Shown: in pieces, positions 25,531 through 35,069 of the stretch
How positions within the stretch are numbered: the stretch's first letter is position 1
Layout: each line of letters begins with the position of its first letter
Assembly (NCBI RefSeq): GCF_037577855.1
Contig: NZ_JBAKFX010000013.1
Location: forward strand, 1-64,000
Direction: 5' to 3'
Length of the DNA stretch: 64,000 nucleotides
Source: Dethiothermospora halolimnae
GTDB taxonomy: Bacteria > Bacillota > Clostridia > Tissierellales > VENL01
The notes under the pieces: model-generated
What the model was told of the DNA's origin: nothing
What the model saw: the letters and a program-made list of their open reading frames with translations, nothing else
Database searches by the model: none
Translations under genes and position numbers: made by a program

Positions 25531-25671
25531 ATGTTATTTTGGGATTTAAATTTTCATAATATTATGTATATACATTGATATATAGAAAATTATGTTATAT
25601 CATTATAGTAATAAGTCATTAATACAAAATAATACAAATTTATAATTTAAAAATAAAGGGGGATACACTAA

Positions 25672-27051
25672 GTGGTTTTAAAAAACTTAAATAAGTACTC
25701 TGGTTTATTTACTGAGTATACAGAGCTTAGGGTTCAAGAAAACAGAGAATTGGTTATAATGTATAATCAAGGTAATCTAGTTACCAATAAAAAGGAATCA
25801 AATAATGGTGTTAGTGCAAGGGTTTATAAAGGTGGCTCATGGGGATTTGCATCTATGCCTATAATTGATGATAAGGCGATTGAAACAGTGATAAATGAAG
25901 CTAAAGAAAATGCTTTGTTTTTAAATTCTAAACAGAATAAAAATAAAGGATCCCTTCCTAAGAATAGTTTTTCCATAGAAAAGGATTTCACTACAGACAA
26001 GCTTAGACTTAGTCAGAAAGAATTGATGGCTTTTGTAAAAGAGGTAGATAACTATATAAAGAAGAAATATCCAAAATTAAGCAATAGAGTAGTGGGATTA
26101 AATTCTTTAGAAATGGAAAAGTCCCTATTAACATCCCATGGCTCACAACTTTATTCAATGCTTCCAAGAACTAATTTCTATGTTGCATTGACTATAGAAA
26201 GAGATGGAACACCAATTGATATGTATGAAATATATGGGGGCTTGGGTCAATTTGAAGATATATTTAATAAACCTGAAGACTTATATAGTGATATAGATAA
26301 GCTTTATAAAAAACTTATTGAAAAAAGCGAAGGGGTATATACAGAGGCAGGTGTTAAGGAATGTATATTAGATTCTGACCTAGCAGGTATTTTAGCCCAT
26401 GAAGCCATTGGACATACAACAGAAGCTGACATGGTTTTAGGGGGATCTATTGCAGCTGACTATTTAAATGAAAAGGTAGCCAGTGAACTTATAACACTGG
26501 TTGACTTTGCTAATACATACAATAATGAAACTTGTCCTGTACCTATATATATAGATGATGAAGGTACAAAGACTGAAGATGCTGTAATAATAGAAGATGG
26601 AGTATTGAAGGAATATATGAATAATAAGGAAAGCGCTAAGTACTTTGATGTTAAACCTAAAGGAAATGCAAGGGCATATAAATATAATGATGAGCCTTTA
26701 GTTAGAATGAGAAATACTGCTATTTTACCAGGAAAGAGTAAACTAGAAGATATGATAGCTTCAATAGATGATGGTTATTATCTTATGAAGCCAAGTAATG
26801 GGCAAGCAGATATGACAAGTGAGTTTATGTTTGGGGTTACTATGGGTTATGAAATAAAAAATGGTAAGTTAGGTAGGGCTATTAAAGATACAACTATTTC
26901 AGGCGTCGCCTTTGATGTATTAAAAAGTGTAACCATGGTATCCGATGATATGACCTGGAGTTGTGGCGGTATGTGTGGTAAAAAGCAAATGATTACAGTA
27001 GGTATGGGTGGACCGGCAATAAAATGTAAAGTAAATATAGGGGGAAGATAA
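25672..27051 (+). CDS. tldD: TldD-family metalloprotease subunit
   Basis: This 459-residue protein has the catalytic motif LAHEAIGHTTEADMVLGGS (HExxxH at residues 243-248) and the C-terminal CGGMCGKKQMITVGMGGPA segment, both characteristic of TldD. The N-terminal domain has the ELRVQENRELVIMYNQGNLV start. TldD pairs with TldE (PmbA) to form a heterodimeric protease that degrades or trims unfolded peptides, including microcin B17 precursors and the CcdA antitoxin in Escherichia coli. The start is GTG 25672, after aaaggggg. The tldE-like gene begins 1 bp after its stop. No peptide toxin or RiPP gene was seen nearby, so the substrate here is unknown. Confidence 0.95.
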   Translation: MVLKNLNKYSGLFTEYTELRVQENRELVIMYNQGNLVTNKKESNNGVSARVYKGGSWGFASMPIIDDKAIETVINEAKENALFLNSKQNKNKGSLPKNSFSIEKDFTTDKLRLSQKELMAFVKEVDNYIKKKYPKLSNRVVGLNSLEMEKSLLTSHGSQLYSMLPRTNFYVALTIERDGTPIDMYEIYGGLGQFEDIFNKPEDLYSDIDKLYKKLIEKSEGVYTEAGVKECILDSDLAGILAHEAIGHTTEADMVLGGSIAADYLNEKVASELITLVDFANTYNNETCPVPIYIDDEGTKTEDAVIIEDGVLKEYMNNKESAKYFDVKPKGNARAYKYNDEPLVRMRNTAILPGKSKLEDMIASIDDGYYLMKPSNGQADMTSEFMFGVTMGYEIKNGKLGRAIKDTTISGVAFDVLKSVTMVSDDMTWSCGGMCGKKQMITVGMGGPAIKCKVNIGGR

Positions 27052-27052
27052 A

Positions 27053-28348
27053 ATGAATAATAGAGATATAATTAAAAACTGTATAGATTCCCTTAAAAAA
27101 GAGGGGGCAGATAAATCCCAATGTCTATTAACAGAATCTAAAAAACATGAACTAAATGTGGAAAATGGAGAAATATCTTTGTTAAGAACTACAACGGACA
27201 TAAATTTCGATATAACCGCTATAAAAGATAATAAAAAGGGAAAACTATCCATAAATAAACTTGATGAGGCTTCAATTAAAGAAGGAATAAAGAATGTAAT
27301 TGAACTATGTGAAACTTCCAATGAAGATGAATGTTATGATATATCTCCTAAACAAGAAAAAGAAGAGTTTTCTTTTGGTGATAAGGAACCGGATTTAGAT
27401 AAAATGTATAAATTATTAGATAAATTCTTAAAAAATGTTAAAGAATTTTTTCCTAAGGTAACAATTGGAGAGATGACTTTTGATTTTCAGCAGAAAGATA
27501 GTTTGTTATTAAATTCCAATGGAGTAGATTTTAAGACTTATAATGGATTATATGAATTTGAAGCCGTATTTTCTTCCAAAGAAGGTAAAAAGGGATCTTC
27601 TTTTAACTATACAGGCTGTTCTATGGGAAAATTGGAAAAGGATTTACTGGATTATGGAACTATTAAAACTTTACTTAAACAATCAGAAGGGCAAATTGAT
27701 GTTAAGCCTATAGAGGGAAAATTTGTTGGCGACATTATTATTACACCGGACTGTTTACATGATATAACCATTAATTATATTAGAGTATTTTTAGCAGATG
27801 ATGCTTTAATATCTAAGAGTAGTATCTTTAAAGATAAATTGAATGAAAAGGTGGCAAGTGAGAAATTTAGCATTGATATTTGTCCTGTATTAGATGAAAT
27901 TAGTAATAAGGAATTTATAACCAGTGATGGTTTTAAGGCTGAAAATCAAACTGTAATTGATAAAGGTATTTTAAAAGCCTTTGTCTTGAGCCAATATGCT
28001 GCTAATAAAACTAATGGCAAAAGGGCTAAAAGTAAAACTATGACTTATGATATAAAACCAGGAAATACTTCTTTAGATGATATGATTAAAAATGTTAAAA
28101 AAGGTATTCTTTTCTGTAGATATTCAGGGGGAAGGGCAAGTTCCAATGGAGATTTATCAGGGGTTGCTAAAAATAGTTTCTATATAGAAGATGGAGAAAT
28201 AAAGTACCCTATATCTGAAACTATGGTATCTGGTAATTTATATGATATATTTATGAATATAAAGGATGTATCTAAAGAGAGGGTTAATTTTGGACATTCA
28301 ATCCTTCCCTGGATACATACATCAGGTGTAACTATTTCCGGGAAATAA
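27053..28348 (+). CDS. pmbA: TldE/PmbA-family partner subunit
   Basis: A 431-residue protein with the same two-domain architecture as TldD but without HExxxH: the equivalent region reads DIIITPDCLHDITINYIRVF, as expected for the non-catalytic TldE/PmbA half that shapes the active-site cleft. It ends GHSILPWIHTSGVTISG, typical of the family. It starts at ATG 27053, 1 bp after tldD and with ggggga within the tldD end as ribosome site, so stoichiometric coupled synthesis is likely. A strong palindromic terminator follows at 28380. Confidence 0.93.
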   Translation: MNNRDIIKNCIDSLKKEGADKSQCLLTESKKHELNVENGEISLLRTTTDINFDITAIKDNKKGKLSINKLDEASIKEGIKNVIELCETSNEDECYDISPKQEKEEFSFGDKEPDLDKMYKLLDKFLKNVKEFFPKVTIGEMTFDFQQKDSLLLNSNGVDFKTYNGLYEFEAVFSSKEGKKGSSFNYTGCSMGKLEKDLLDYGTIKTLLKQSEGQIDVKPIEGKFVGDIIITPDCLHDITINYIRVFLADDALISKSSIFKDKLNEKVASEKFSIDICPVLDEISNKEFITSDGFKAENQTVIDKGILKAFVLSQYAANKTNGKRAKSKTMTYDIKPGNTSLDDMIKNVKKGILFCRYSGGRASSNGDLSGVAKNSFYIEDGEIKYPISETMVSGNLYDIFMNIKDVSKERVNFGHSILPWIHTSGVTISGK

Positions 28349-28379
28349 TTATTAAAAAGTATTAAAATTGGAAAAGACT

Positions 28380-28425
28380 AAAACCCCCAATATTGATTAT
28401 TTAAATAATCAATATTGGGGGTTTT
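28380..28425. terminator. Terminator after the tldD-tldE operon
   Basis: A perfect 23-bp palindrome with arms aaaacccccaatattg... and ...caatattgggggtttt, ending in tttt. Confidence 0.88.
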
Positions 28426-28556
28426 ATATATGGATCAAAGATTAGGTAGGTAACTTGCGAAGGTCAGTATTCACAAGGACTCAAAACATATCAAGGATCG
28501 TCAAGAATAAGAGAAATGTTATATGCTATAATATTGTTAAAGGTTGGTGATGGAAT

Positions 28557-29861
28557 ATGTCTGATTATTATAATAAGTTACAGGAAGCACTGAATTATAT
28601 TGAGGAACATATAAAGGAGGATATTTCCCTTGAGGAGTTAGCATCTTTATGTTTCTATTCTGATCATCATTTTCATAGAATATTTCAGTCCATAGTAGGG
28701 ATACCCGTTACAGATTATATACGAAAGAGGAAGTTATCTGTGGCGGCCAGAGAAATAATAAAGAGCGATAAGAAGATAGTGGATATAGCCTTGGATTATG
28801 GGTTTAACTCCCATGAAACATTTTCAAGGGCCTTTAAGAGGATATTTGATATTACTCCCAGTGCCTATAGGAAATTAGGTACCCATGCTATACCTCTGGA
28901 TTTCTGGAAAGTTAGTTTTACCAATAGTGACTTACAGAAGCGATATATGAATGCAGTTGAAAATTTATGTGAAAGACTAAAAAAGGATGTTAATGTTCTT
29001 GCAGTACTTATAATGGGAAGCCTTTCCTATGATAAGGTGTGGGATAAGTCAGATATAGATATGACCATTATAGTCAATGATAATTCTAAACTTAAAGACG
29101 AGTTATGGCTTCTAGAAGATAATATATATGTAAATGGAAGCATAATGACTAGAACAGAATTTAGAAAGTTAATGGGGAAGAGTTTACATGCTTCATTTAC
29201 CCACTCCTATTATTCATTGGGTACAATGATCTATTGTAAAGACCAATCATTAAAGGAGCTTTTTGAAGAGGTTTGTGGTACAGATAAAATAGGTGATAGG
29301 GATAAGTCATATGCTTTAATGGAGAGAACAGAATGGATTCTTTGGAGATTATGTAAAGCGGAGAAATGGCTTAAGGTTAAAAGTGATGTTAGATATTCAT
29401 ATTTATGGATAACGGAAACCATAAAGCATATAGCAGCGATAGAGGTACTGCTAAATAATAACATTCCCTCAAGGGAAGTTATACAACAGGCTTTAAAATA
29501 TAATAATCCAATTATTGAAAAACTATATATGGGGCTTATGGATGAGAGAAAAAATAGTATAAATATATCAAGGTCTATCGATATGATATATGAATATTTA
29601 AGACAACATATGGATGATATATGTAAGCCTATTTTAGATTATTTTGACAAGGCAAATGATATAAAACCCCTTTCTACAATCCTCCAAGATTTCAATAAGA
29701 CTATAAATTCAAACACAATTTGTGATATATGTGAATGGCTTTGTGAAGAAGGGGTTTTAGTTAAAGATATTGCTGAAACCCATATAACCAGTAAAAGTAA
29801 TAACATTGTATATGAACCAGCTTACTTTAAAAGTGATATGGACGTTAATGTATTTATATAG
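28557..29861 (+). CDS. AraC-type HTH fused to a nucleotidyltransferase-like domain
   Basis: This 434-residue fusion begins with an AraC-type double helix-turn-helix (about 8-105): YIEEHIKEDISLEELASLCF, SDHHFHRIFQSIVGIPVTDY, then IVDIALDYGFNSHETFSRAF and ITPSAYRK. Residues about 140-400 look like a nucleotidyltransferase: LIMGSLSYDKVWDKSDIDMT with Gly154-Ser155 and Asp166/Asp168, the metal-binding G-S...D-x-D pattern of aminoglycoside nucleotidyltransferase-like folds, followed by a helical region similar to the kanamycin-type C-terminal domain. It could be a transcription factor that senses a nucleotide or small molecule, or one whose activity is linked to nucleotidyl transfer. It starts at ATG 28557 after ggttggtgatgg. 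It is monocistronic; its target was not identified, although the UvrA-like gene follows. Confidence 0.85.
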   Translation: MSDYYNKLQEALNYIEEHIKEDISLEELASLCFYSDHHFHRIFQSIVGIPVTDYIRKRKLSVAAREIIKSDKKIVDIALDYGFNSHETFSRAFKRIFDITPSAYRKLGTHAIPLDFWKVSFTNSDLQKRYMNAVENLCERLKKDVNVLAVLIMGSLSYDKVWDKSDIDMTIIVNDNSKLKDELWLLEDNIYVNGSIMTRTEFRKLMGKSLHASFTHSYYSLGTMIYCKDQSLKELFEEVCGTDKIGDRDKSYALMERTEWILWRLCKAEKWLKVKSDVRYSYLWITETIKHIAAIEVLLNNNIPSREVIQQALKYNNPIIEKLYMGLMDERKNSINISRSIDMIYEYLRQHMDDICKPILDYFDKANDIKPLSTILQDFNKTINSNTICDICEWLCEEGVLVKDIAETHITSKSNNIVYEPAYFKSDMDVNVFI

Positions 29862-29955
29862 TGAAACTAATATTTTTAGAAAATTGATGTTTTTATCTTT
29901 TGGGATTTTGTAGTTGTTTTTTAATTTATCATTTATAATTTAAAATTTAAAATTA

Positions 29956-29988
29956 ACAAAAGCGGCCATGCTTTTGGCCACTTTTGTT
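29956..29988. terminator. Hairpin between AraC-fusion and UvrA-like genes
   Basis: acaaaagcggcc (29956-29967) pairs, with one C-A mismatch, with ggccacttttgt (29976-29987). It ends only 19 bp before the UvrA-like start codon, so it may also influence that gene's translation. Confidence 0.6.
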
Positions 29989-30006
29989 CTATAGGGGTGT
30001 AGTCTA

Positions 30007-32880
30007 TTGTTAGGAAAAAAAGATATAGAAATAAGGGGTGCAAGGCAGAATAACCTTAAGAATATTGATGTAAATATACCACGGGACAAGATTACTGTTA
30101 TAACAGGCGTAAGTGGATCAGGGAAGTCTTCTTTGGCCTTTGATATTGTCTATGGAGAGGGACAAAGAAGATTTCTTGACTCATTACCCACATTTTCTCG
30201 AAGCAGGATAGCACAGATAAAGAAACCAGCGGTAGATTTTGTATTTGGATTATCTCCAGTAATAGCTATAGAACAGAAAAGAGGACTTGTTAATCCAAGG
30301 TCTACAGTTGGAACTATGACAGATATTTATGATTATATGAGGTTGTTATACGGGGCTGTAGGGACAGTTAAATGCCCCTATTGTGATGAGAAGTTTGATA
30401 TAAAGACCTCAGGTCAGATAGTTGAAGGTGTATTATCATTACCTAAGGGAACCAAGGTTGAGTTTTTGACACCAGTAAGTAAGTTGTATGGAGAAACCTA
30501 TAAATATCTTTTTGATGAAATAAGACAAAAAGGATACAATAACCTTATCGTAGACGGAAAAAGAGTGGATATAAGTGAAGAGATTAATATAGACGAATAC
30601 TGTGATCATGACATTAAAGTGGTTATTGATAGATTTGAGGTAAAAAGTAATATTGAAAAGAGTATAACAAACTCCTTAGAAACTGCACTAGAAGTAATTG
30701 GAGAACATGTTCTTATTGGAGAAATTATTTCTGAAGATGTGCCACAGGATATAAAAGATAAGTTTTATAGTAGCTTTGGTTGTAGTAAGCACCATATTAC
30801 TATGGCAAATATAGAGTCACAGTATTTTGCATTTAACAATATTTCCAGTGCCTGTAGAACTTGTGGAGGAATAGGAACTTCTAAAAAGGCTGATCCCAGA
30901 TTAATGATTGTTAATCATGACAAAAGTATTAATCAAGGGGCATTTGATCCAAGTGTATATAATCCTAAAGTAAAAATGACATATAAGCATATTATAATGT
31001 ATAATCTTTCAAAACACTATAACTTTAGCCTAGATATCCCCTTTAGTCAATTATCTGATTATGTGAAAGACATATTATTTTATGGAACTAAGGGTGAAAA
31101 AATAACTATAGAAACACCACCTAATTATAATAAAAGAAACTGGATAATAGGTAGAACAATTCAATTTAGTGGATATGTAAATCAAACGGAACATTGGTAC
31201 AGGGAAACAACAAGAAAGGATAAGGTAAATAAGGCAGTTCTTGATTGGTTTAAAAAGAAAATGGTGGAATATACATGCCCAGATTGTGGAGGGAAAAAAC
31301 TAAAAAAACAAAGGTTCAATATACTCATTAATGATAAAGATATACATGAATTATGCTGGATGCAATTGACGGAACTATACGACTTTATGGATGGATTAGA
31401 ATTTTCAGAGGATAAAAAACATATAGCAGAACCAATAGTTCAGGAGATAAAAAAGAGGGTATCATTGCTTATAGAGACTGGACTAGATTATCTTTCCCTA
31501 GGTAGAAGGGCAGATACAATTTCTGGTGGAGAAGCACAGCGAATAAGACTAGCTTCTCAGATCAGTTCAGGGCTAATGGGGATGATATACATTCTTGATG
31601 AGCCAAGTATAGGACTTCATGCTAGGGATAGCAAGAAGGTAATAAAGATATTAAATAAACTAAGGGATATAGGAAATACAGTTATAGTTGTTGAGCATGA
31701 TATTGAAACAATAGAAAATGCTGACAATATAGTTGAAATTGGTCCAGGACCAGGAATCCATGGTGGTGAGATTGTTGAAATAGGAAGTATAGATAAGATA
31801 AAAAAATCTAAAGGTTCTATAACAGGAAGATACCTTTGCGGTAAAGAAATGATACCGATTCCTAAAAAAAGACGTAAAGGAAATGGTAATAAGCTTACTA
31901 TATTAGGTGCTAGAGAGAATAACTTAAAAAATATAGATATAGAGATACCATTAGGGGTTCTTACATGTATATCTGGGGTTTCAGGGTCCGGTAAAAGTAC
32001 GTTGGTCAATGAAATTATCTATAAGAAACTTAAGAGTATAAATGATCCAAGGATTATTCCTGGAGAACATGGAGATTTAGAGGGATATGAACACATAAAT
32101 GATATTATAAATATAGACCAATCTCCCATAGGGAAAAATAGTAGGTCTAATCCTGCAACATATATTGGACTGTTTAATAGTATAAGAAGGTTGTTCACTA
32201 AAACTGATAAGTCTATAGAAAAGGATTATACTATATCCAACTTTAGTTTTAATAGTAAAAATAGCGGTAGGTGTGAACACTGTAAAGGTGAAGGAAAGAT
32301 AGTAACAAAGCTACAGTTTATGCCCGATGTTGAGGTAGTATGTCCAATATGTAAGGGAATGAGATATAAAAAAGAAATACTAGACATTAAATATAATGGA
32401 AAAAATATATATGAAGTACTTAATATGAGCGTAGAAGAAGCAACAGATTTCTTTAAAGATAAGAAGAATATACATCATAAACTTAATATTATGAATCAAT
32501 TGGGATTAGGCTATCTTAAGTTAGGTCAACCATCAACCACTTTATCGGGGGGAGAAGCCCAAAGGATAAAACTAGCTTCTGAATTGGGGAAGATAAAGAG
32601 AGGAAAAAATAACCTTTACATACTAGATGAACCCACAACGGGACTTCATATTTCAGATATAAAAAAGCTATTGAATTGTCTAAAACTATTTGTTGAGAAG
32701 GGTCACTCCCTTCTTGTTATAGAACATAATTTAGAAGTACTAAAAGTGGCAGACTATATTATTGACCTTGGACCTGAAGGCGGTAAAAATGGAGGTTATG
32801 TGGTAGCCAAAGGAACGCCGGAACAAGTGAAAGAGGCTACCGAATCCATAACAGGTAAATTTTTAAAAAAGGTTTTATAA
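30007..32880 (+). CDS. UvrA-like ABC ATPase (excinuclease subunit A paralogue)
   Basis: A 957-residue protein with two ABC ATPase halves: Walker A GVSGSGKSSLAFD near residue 35 and GVSGSGKSTLVNE near 657, ABC signatures TISGGEAQRIRLASQ and TLSGGEAQRIKLASE, Walker B YILDEPSIGLH and YILDEPTTGLH. Zinc-finger pairs CPYC, CRTCGG, CPDCGG, CEHCKGEG and CPICKG match UvrA. It differs from housekeeping UvrA in the first domain (FLDSLPTFSRSRIAQIKKPA in place of the usual Y-V-E-S-L-S-A-Y-A-R), so it is probably a divergent paralogue of the type linked to drug tolerance or special lesions. No uvrB or uvrC is adjacent. Start is TTG 30007 after aggggtg. Confidence 0.9.
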   Translation: MLGKKDIEIRGARQNNLKNIDVNIPRDKITVITGVSGSGKSSLAFDIVYGEGQRRFLDSLPTFSRSRIAQIKKPAVDFVFGLSPVIAIEQKRGLVNPRSTVGTMTDIYDYMRLLYGAVGTVKCPYCDEKFDIKTSGQIVEGVLSLPKGTKVEFLTPVSKLYGETYKYLFDEIRQKGYNNLIVDGKRVDISEEINIDEYCDHDIKVVIDRFEVKSNIEKSITNSLETALEVIGEHVLIGEIISEDVPQDIKDKFYSSFGCSKHHITMANIESQYFAFNNISSACRTCGGIGTSKKADPRLMIVNHDKSINQGAFDPSVYNPKVKMTYKHIIMYNLSKHYNFSLDIPFSQLSDYVKDILFYGTKGEKITIETPPNYNKRNWIIGRTIQFSGYVNQTEHWYRETTRKDKVNKAVLDWFKKKMVEYTCPDCGGKKLKKQRFNILINDKDIHELCWMQLTELYDFMDGLEFSEDKKHIAEPIVQEIKKRVSLLIETGLDYLSLGRRADTISGGEAQRIRLASQISSGLMGMIYILDEPSIGLHARDSKKVIKILNKLRDIGNTVIVVEHDIETIENADNIVEIGPGPGIHGGEIVEIGSIDKIKKSKGSITGRYLCGKEMIPIPKKRRKGNGNKLTILGARENNLKNIDIEIPLGVLTCISGVSGSGKSTLVNEIIYKKLKSINDPRIIPGEHGDLEGYEHINDIINIDQSPIGKNSRSNPATYIGLFNSIRRLFTKTDKSIEKDYTISNFSFNSKNSGRCEHCKGEGKIVTKLQFMPDVEVVCPICKGMRYKKEILDIKYNGKNIYEVLNMSVEEATDFFKDKKNIHHKLNIMNQLGLGYLKLGQPSTTLSGGEAQRIKLASELGKIKRGKNNLYILDEPTTGLHISDIKKLLNCLKLFVEKGHSLLVIEHNLEVLKVADYIIDLGPEGGKNGGYVVAKGTPEQVKEATESITGKFLKKVL

Positions 32881-32908
32881 GCTAATAGAGTATAACTAAA
32901 TAGTTATC

Positions 32909-33100
32909 GTTGAAAGATTAATTGTTGGAGGATTTATAATCTTGAAAGATTAATTGTTGGAGGATTTATAATCTTGAAAGATTAATTGCTAGAGGATTTA
33001 TAATCTTGAAAGATTAGTTGTTTGAGGATTTATAATCTTGAAAGATTAGTTGTTGGAAGATTCATAACCCTGAAAAAGTAGTTGCTGGGGGATTCGTAAT
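32909..33100. repeat. Six tandem 32-bp units, last one forming a terminator
   Basis: Six consecutive units start at 32909, 32941, 32973, 33005, 33037 and 33069. Each reads approximately cttgaaagattagttg then ttggaggatttataat, with 1-10 changes between units. Unit 6 (gttgctgggggattcgtaat) together with the following cccccagc forms the hairpin at 33084. The same core as unit 6 occurs singly at 12946 and 23341. There is no internal promoter or open frame. Tandem amplification of a degenerating terminator-like repeat is the simplest reading. Confidence 0.85.
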
Positions 33101-33113
33101 CCCCCAGCTTTTG
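33084..33113. terminator. Bidirectional terminator between UvrA-like and M23 peptidase genes
   Basis: gctgggggatt (33084-33094) and aatcccccagc (33098-33108) form a perfect 11-bp stem around cgt, followed by tttt on the + strand; the minus-strand gene ends at 33118. Confidence 0.85.
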
Positions 33114-33117
33114 TTCA

Positions 33118-34722
33118 CTAATTTAAACCAAACAATTTTTTATAATTTTCATAAGTAACAGCTTCACCATATATAAAATAACCGGGGTCTAAATTTCTAT
33201 TATAACAAGAAATCATAAAGTGTAGATGGGGACCGGTTGAAAAGCCTGTAGATCCCACTTCACCGATTTCATCACCTATGTTTACCATATCCCCTTCTTT
33301 AACATGTCTTTTATTTAAATGATAATAAGTAGTAAACAAACCATTTCCGTGGTCTATAACGATGCTATTTCCTGTTAATATTAAATCCATTGATAGTTTA
33401 ACCTTTCCGGAGTTAGAAGCAACTACTTTAGTTCCCGCTGGAGCTGCTATATCAAGACCTGAATGTCTATAGGATGTTGGAGCATTATTAACATATCTTC
33501 TTTCACCATATTCTGTAGTGAGTCTACCCTTAACAGGAAGCATAAAAGTTTTTTCAGTGTCAAAGTAGGGCTTGCTATGGGATTTATTTCTTACAGGTCC
33601 ATAATATTTATTAAATTCTTCATATGCCTTGTCATTTCTTGTGTTTTTTTCAACAGTATTGTCAACTGTTAAGTATTGAATATTAAAATCCCGGGGAAGT
33701 ACATTTACTGTAAAAGAACCTAATTCTTTATTGTTCACACCATAGGGAATGGTATACTTACCCTTACTAACATAATAGGATATGGGAATAAATCCTGTAG
33801 CATTACCATCTATATTTTCTGAAAAGGAAAATAGTTTTAAAATATTTTGTTTAATATAAGGATTTTCATTAGGGTCTAAATTCTTAACATTTACTTTTAC
33901 TATATCTCCTTGATAAACAGTATCTTTATCTATAAAAAATTTGGGAGGAAGATCTAAGTCAAGGTTAATTTTAGAGTTTATACTACCTTTAAAACCCTTA
34001 GATTTATTATTAAAAAGTGCTGTTATATTTAAGCTATAATTACCATTTTCATCGGGGATTGAAAAAGAATTTTCTTTTAGAACTCCTTCTTTAACTAAGC
34101 TGTCGCCTTTAAAAAGTTTATATTCTAACTTTGAAGGTTTTTCACTATAGCTAAAAGTTATAAGTCCTTCACTGGTAAAATTATTAATATTACTACTTTC
34201 AATGGTGTTACTAAAGGAATAGTATATATCATTTAACTTTTTAAAGGACCAATCTATATTTGAAGTATGATGTATATCTTTTTCATTGGATATTATTTTT
34301 AAAGTTGGTGGTTTCCTATATTTATAGATACTTTCAAATGCAGCATGGGTAAAATAAAAGTTTTCAAATTTTTCCTTTGTTTTATATAACTTATTTTTAT
34401 CAGTGTCTTTAACGTATATATCCTCATTATTATAATCAATAAGCAATATTTTTTTATAGCTTTTATTAGAAGTATTTATTAGCTTTAAGTTAAAAGGAAT
34501 GAAATCATGGGTTGAAGGCTCTTTGGATAATTTAGCTGAGTCAAAACTATCTAGTATAAAATTGATATCTGACTCTGTTTTTATGGAACTTATGTTATTT
34601 TTTGAAGTAACCTTAATTTCTGTTATAGGTTCAAAGGCAAAGTAAGTTTTATAATAGTATATAGAAAAAACTAACACAATTAAGATTATGGGTAGGATTA
34701 TTTTACTTTTAATATTTTTCAT
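33118..34722 (-). CDS. M23-family (LytM-like) peptidase, membrane anchored
   Basis: A 534-residue protein. Residues about 8-25 (ILPIILIVLVFSIYYY) form a signal anchor. The middle 350 residues contain Ig-like extracellular repeats (for example LDLPPKFFIDKDTVYQGDIV). The C-terminal M23 domain (about 395-525) has RHSGLDIAAPAGTKVVASNS (first His and Asp zinc ligands) and GFSTGPHLHFMI (H-x-H), so the zinc centre is complete and it should cleave peptidoglycan cross-bridges or stem peptides. The ribosome site (revcomp of caccccttg) is good. It is convergent with the UvrA-like gene and divergent from the next Nudix gene. A cell-wall remodelling role is likely; the Ig-like part probably binds or orients the wall. 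Confidence 0.9.
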   Translation of the reverse strand: MKNIKSKIILPIILIVLVFSIYYYKTYFAFEPITEIKVTSKNNISSIKTESDINFILDSFDSAKLSKEPSTHDFIPFNLKLINTSNKSYKKILLIDYNNEDIYVKDTDKNKLYKTKEKFENFYFTHAAFESIYKYRKPPTLKIISNEKDIHHTSNIDWSFKKLNDIYYSFSNTIESSNINNFTSEGLITFSYSEKPSKLEYKLFKGDSLVKEGVLKENSFSIPDENGNYSLNITALFNNKSKGFKGSINSKINLDLDLPPKFFIDKDTVYQGDIVKVNVKNLDPNENPYIKQNILKLFSFSENIDGNATGFIPISYYVSKGKYTIPYGVNNKELGSFTVNVLPRDFNIQYLTVDNTVEKNTRNDKAYEEFNKYYGPVRNKSHSKPYFDTEKTFMLPVKGRLTTEYGERRYVNNAPTSYRHSGLDIAAPAGTKVVASNSGKVKLSMDLILTGNSIVIDHGNGLFTTYYHLNKRHVKEGDMVNIGDEIGEVGSTGFSTGPHLHFMISCYNRNLDPGYFIYGEAVTYENYKKLFGLN

Positions 34723-35069
34723 TATTACACCCCTTGTATAAAATAAATTTTATATTAAATATGTACTCTATATATTAAATACTATTCTAGGATTATGTTA
34801 TATATCCTTTATAAAATGGGGAAACAATATTCAGTTATATGATATTTTAAAAACGGTTAAATAAAAAATAAATAAGAATATTTAATTATAGGAAAAGAAG
34901 GAATTTTAATAACCTAGGTTAAATATTAATAAGAGACATTATTAAAAAAATAATAATATGAAATTGTTACTATATATACTTAAGAAGTTTGATTTAAAGA
35001 ATAACTTATATATATATTGAAGCATAGCTAGGAAAAATATTTATATAACATTAAGAAAGGTGGCTTAAA
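34723..35069. other. Divergent intergenic region
   Basis: There is no gene. The region holds the promoters for the divergent M23 and Nudix genes. On the + strand ttgatt (34989-34994) is about 17 bp from tatata/atatat (35011-35017), a plausible promoter. A 10-bp palindrome aacctaggtt lies at 34911-34920. A partial copy of the aaaaacggtt motif lies near 34850. Confidence 0.45.
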
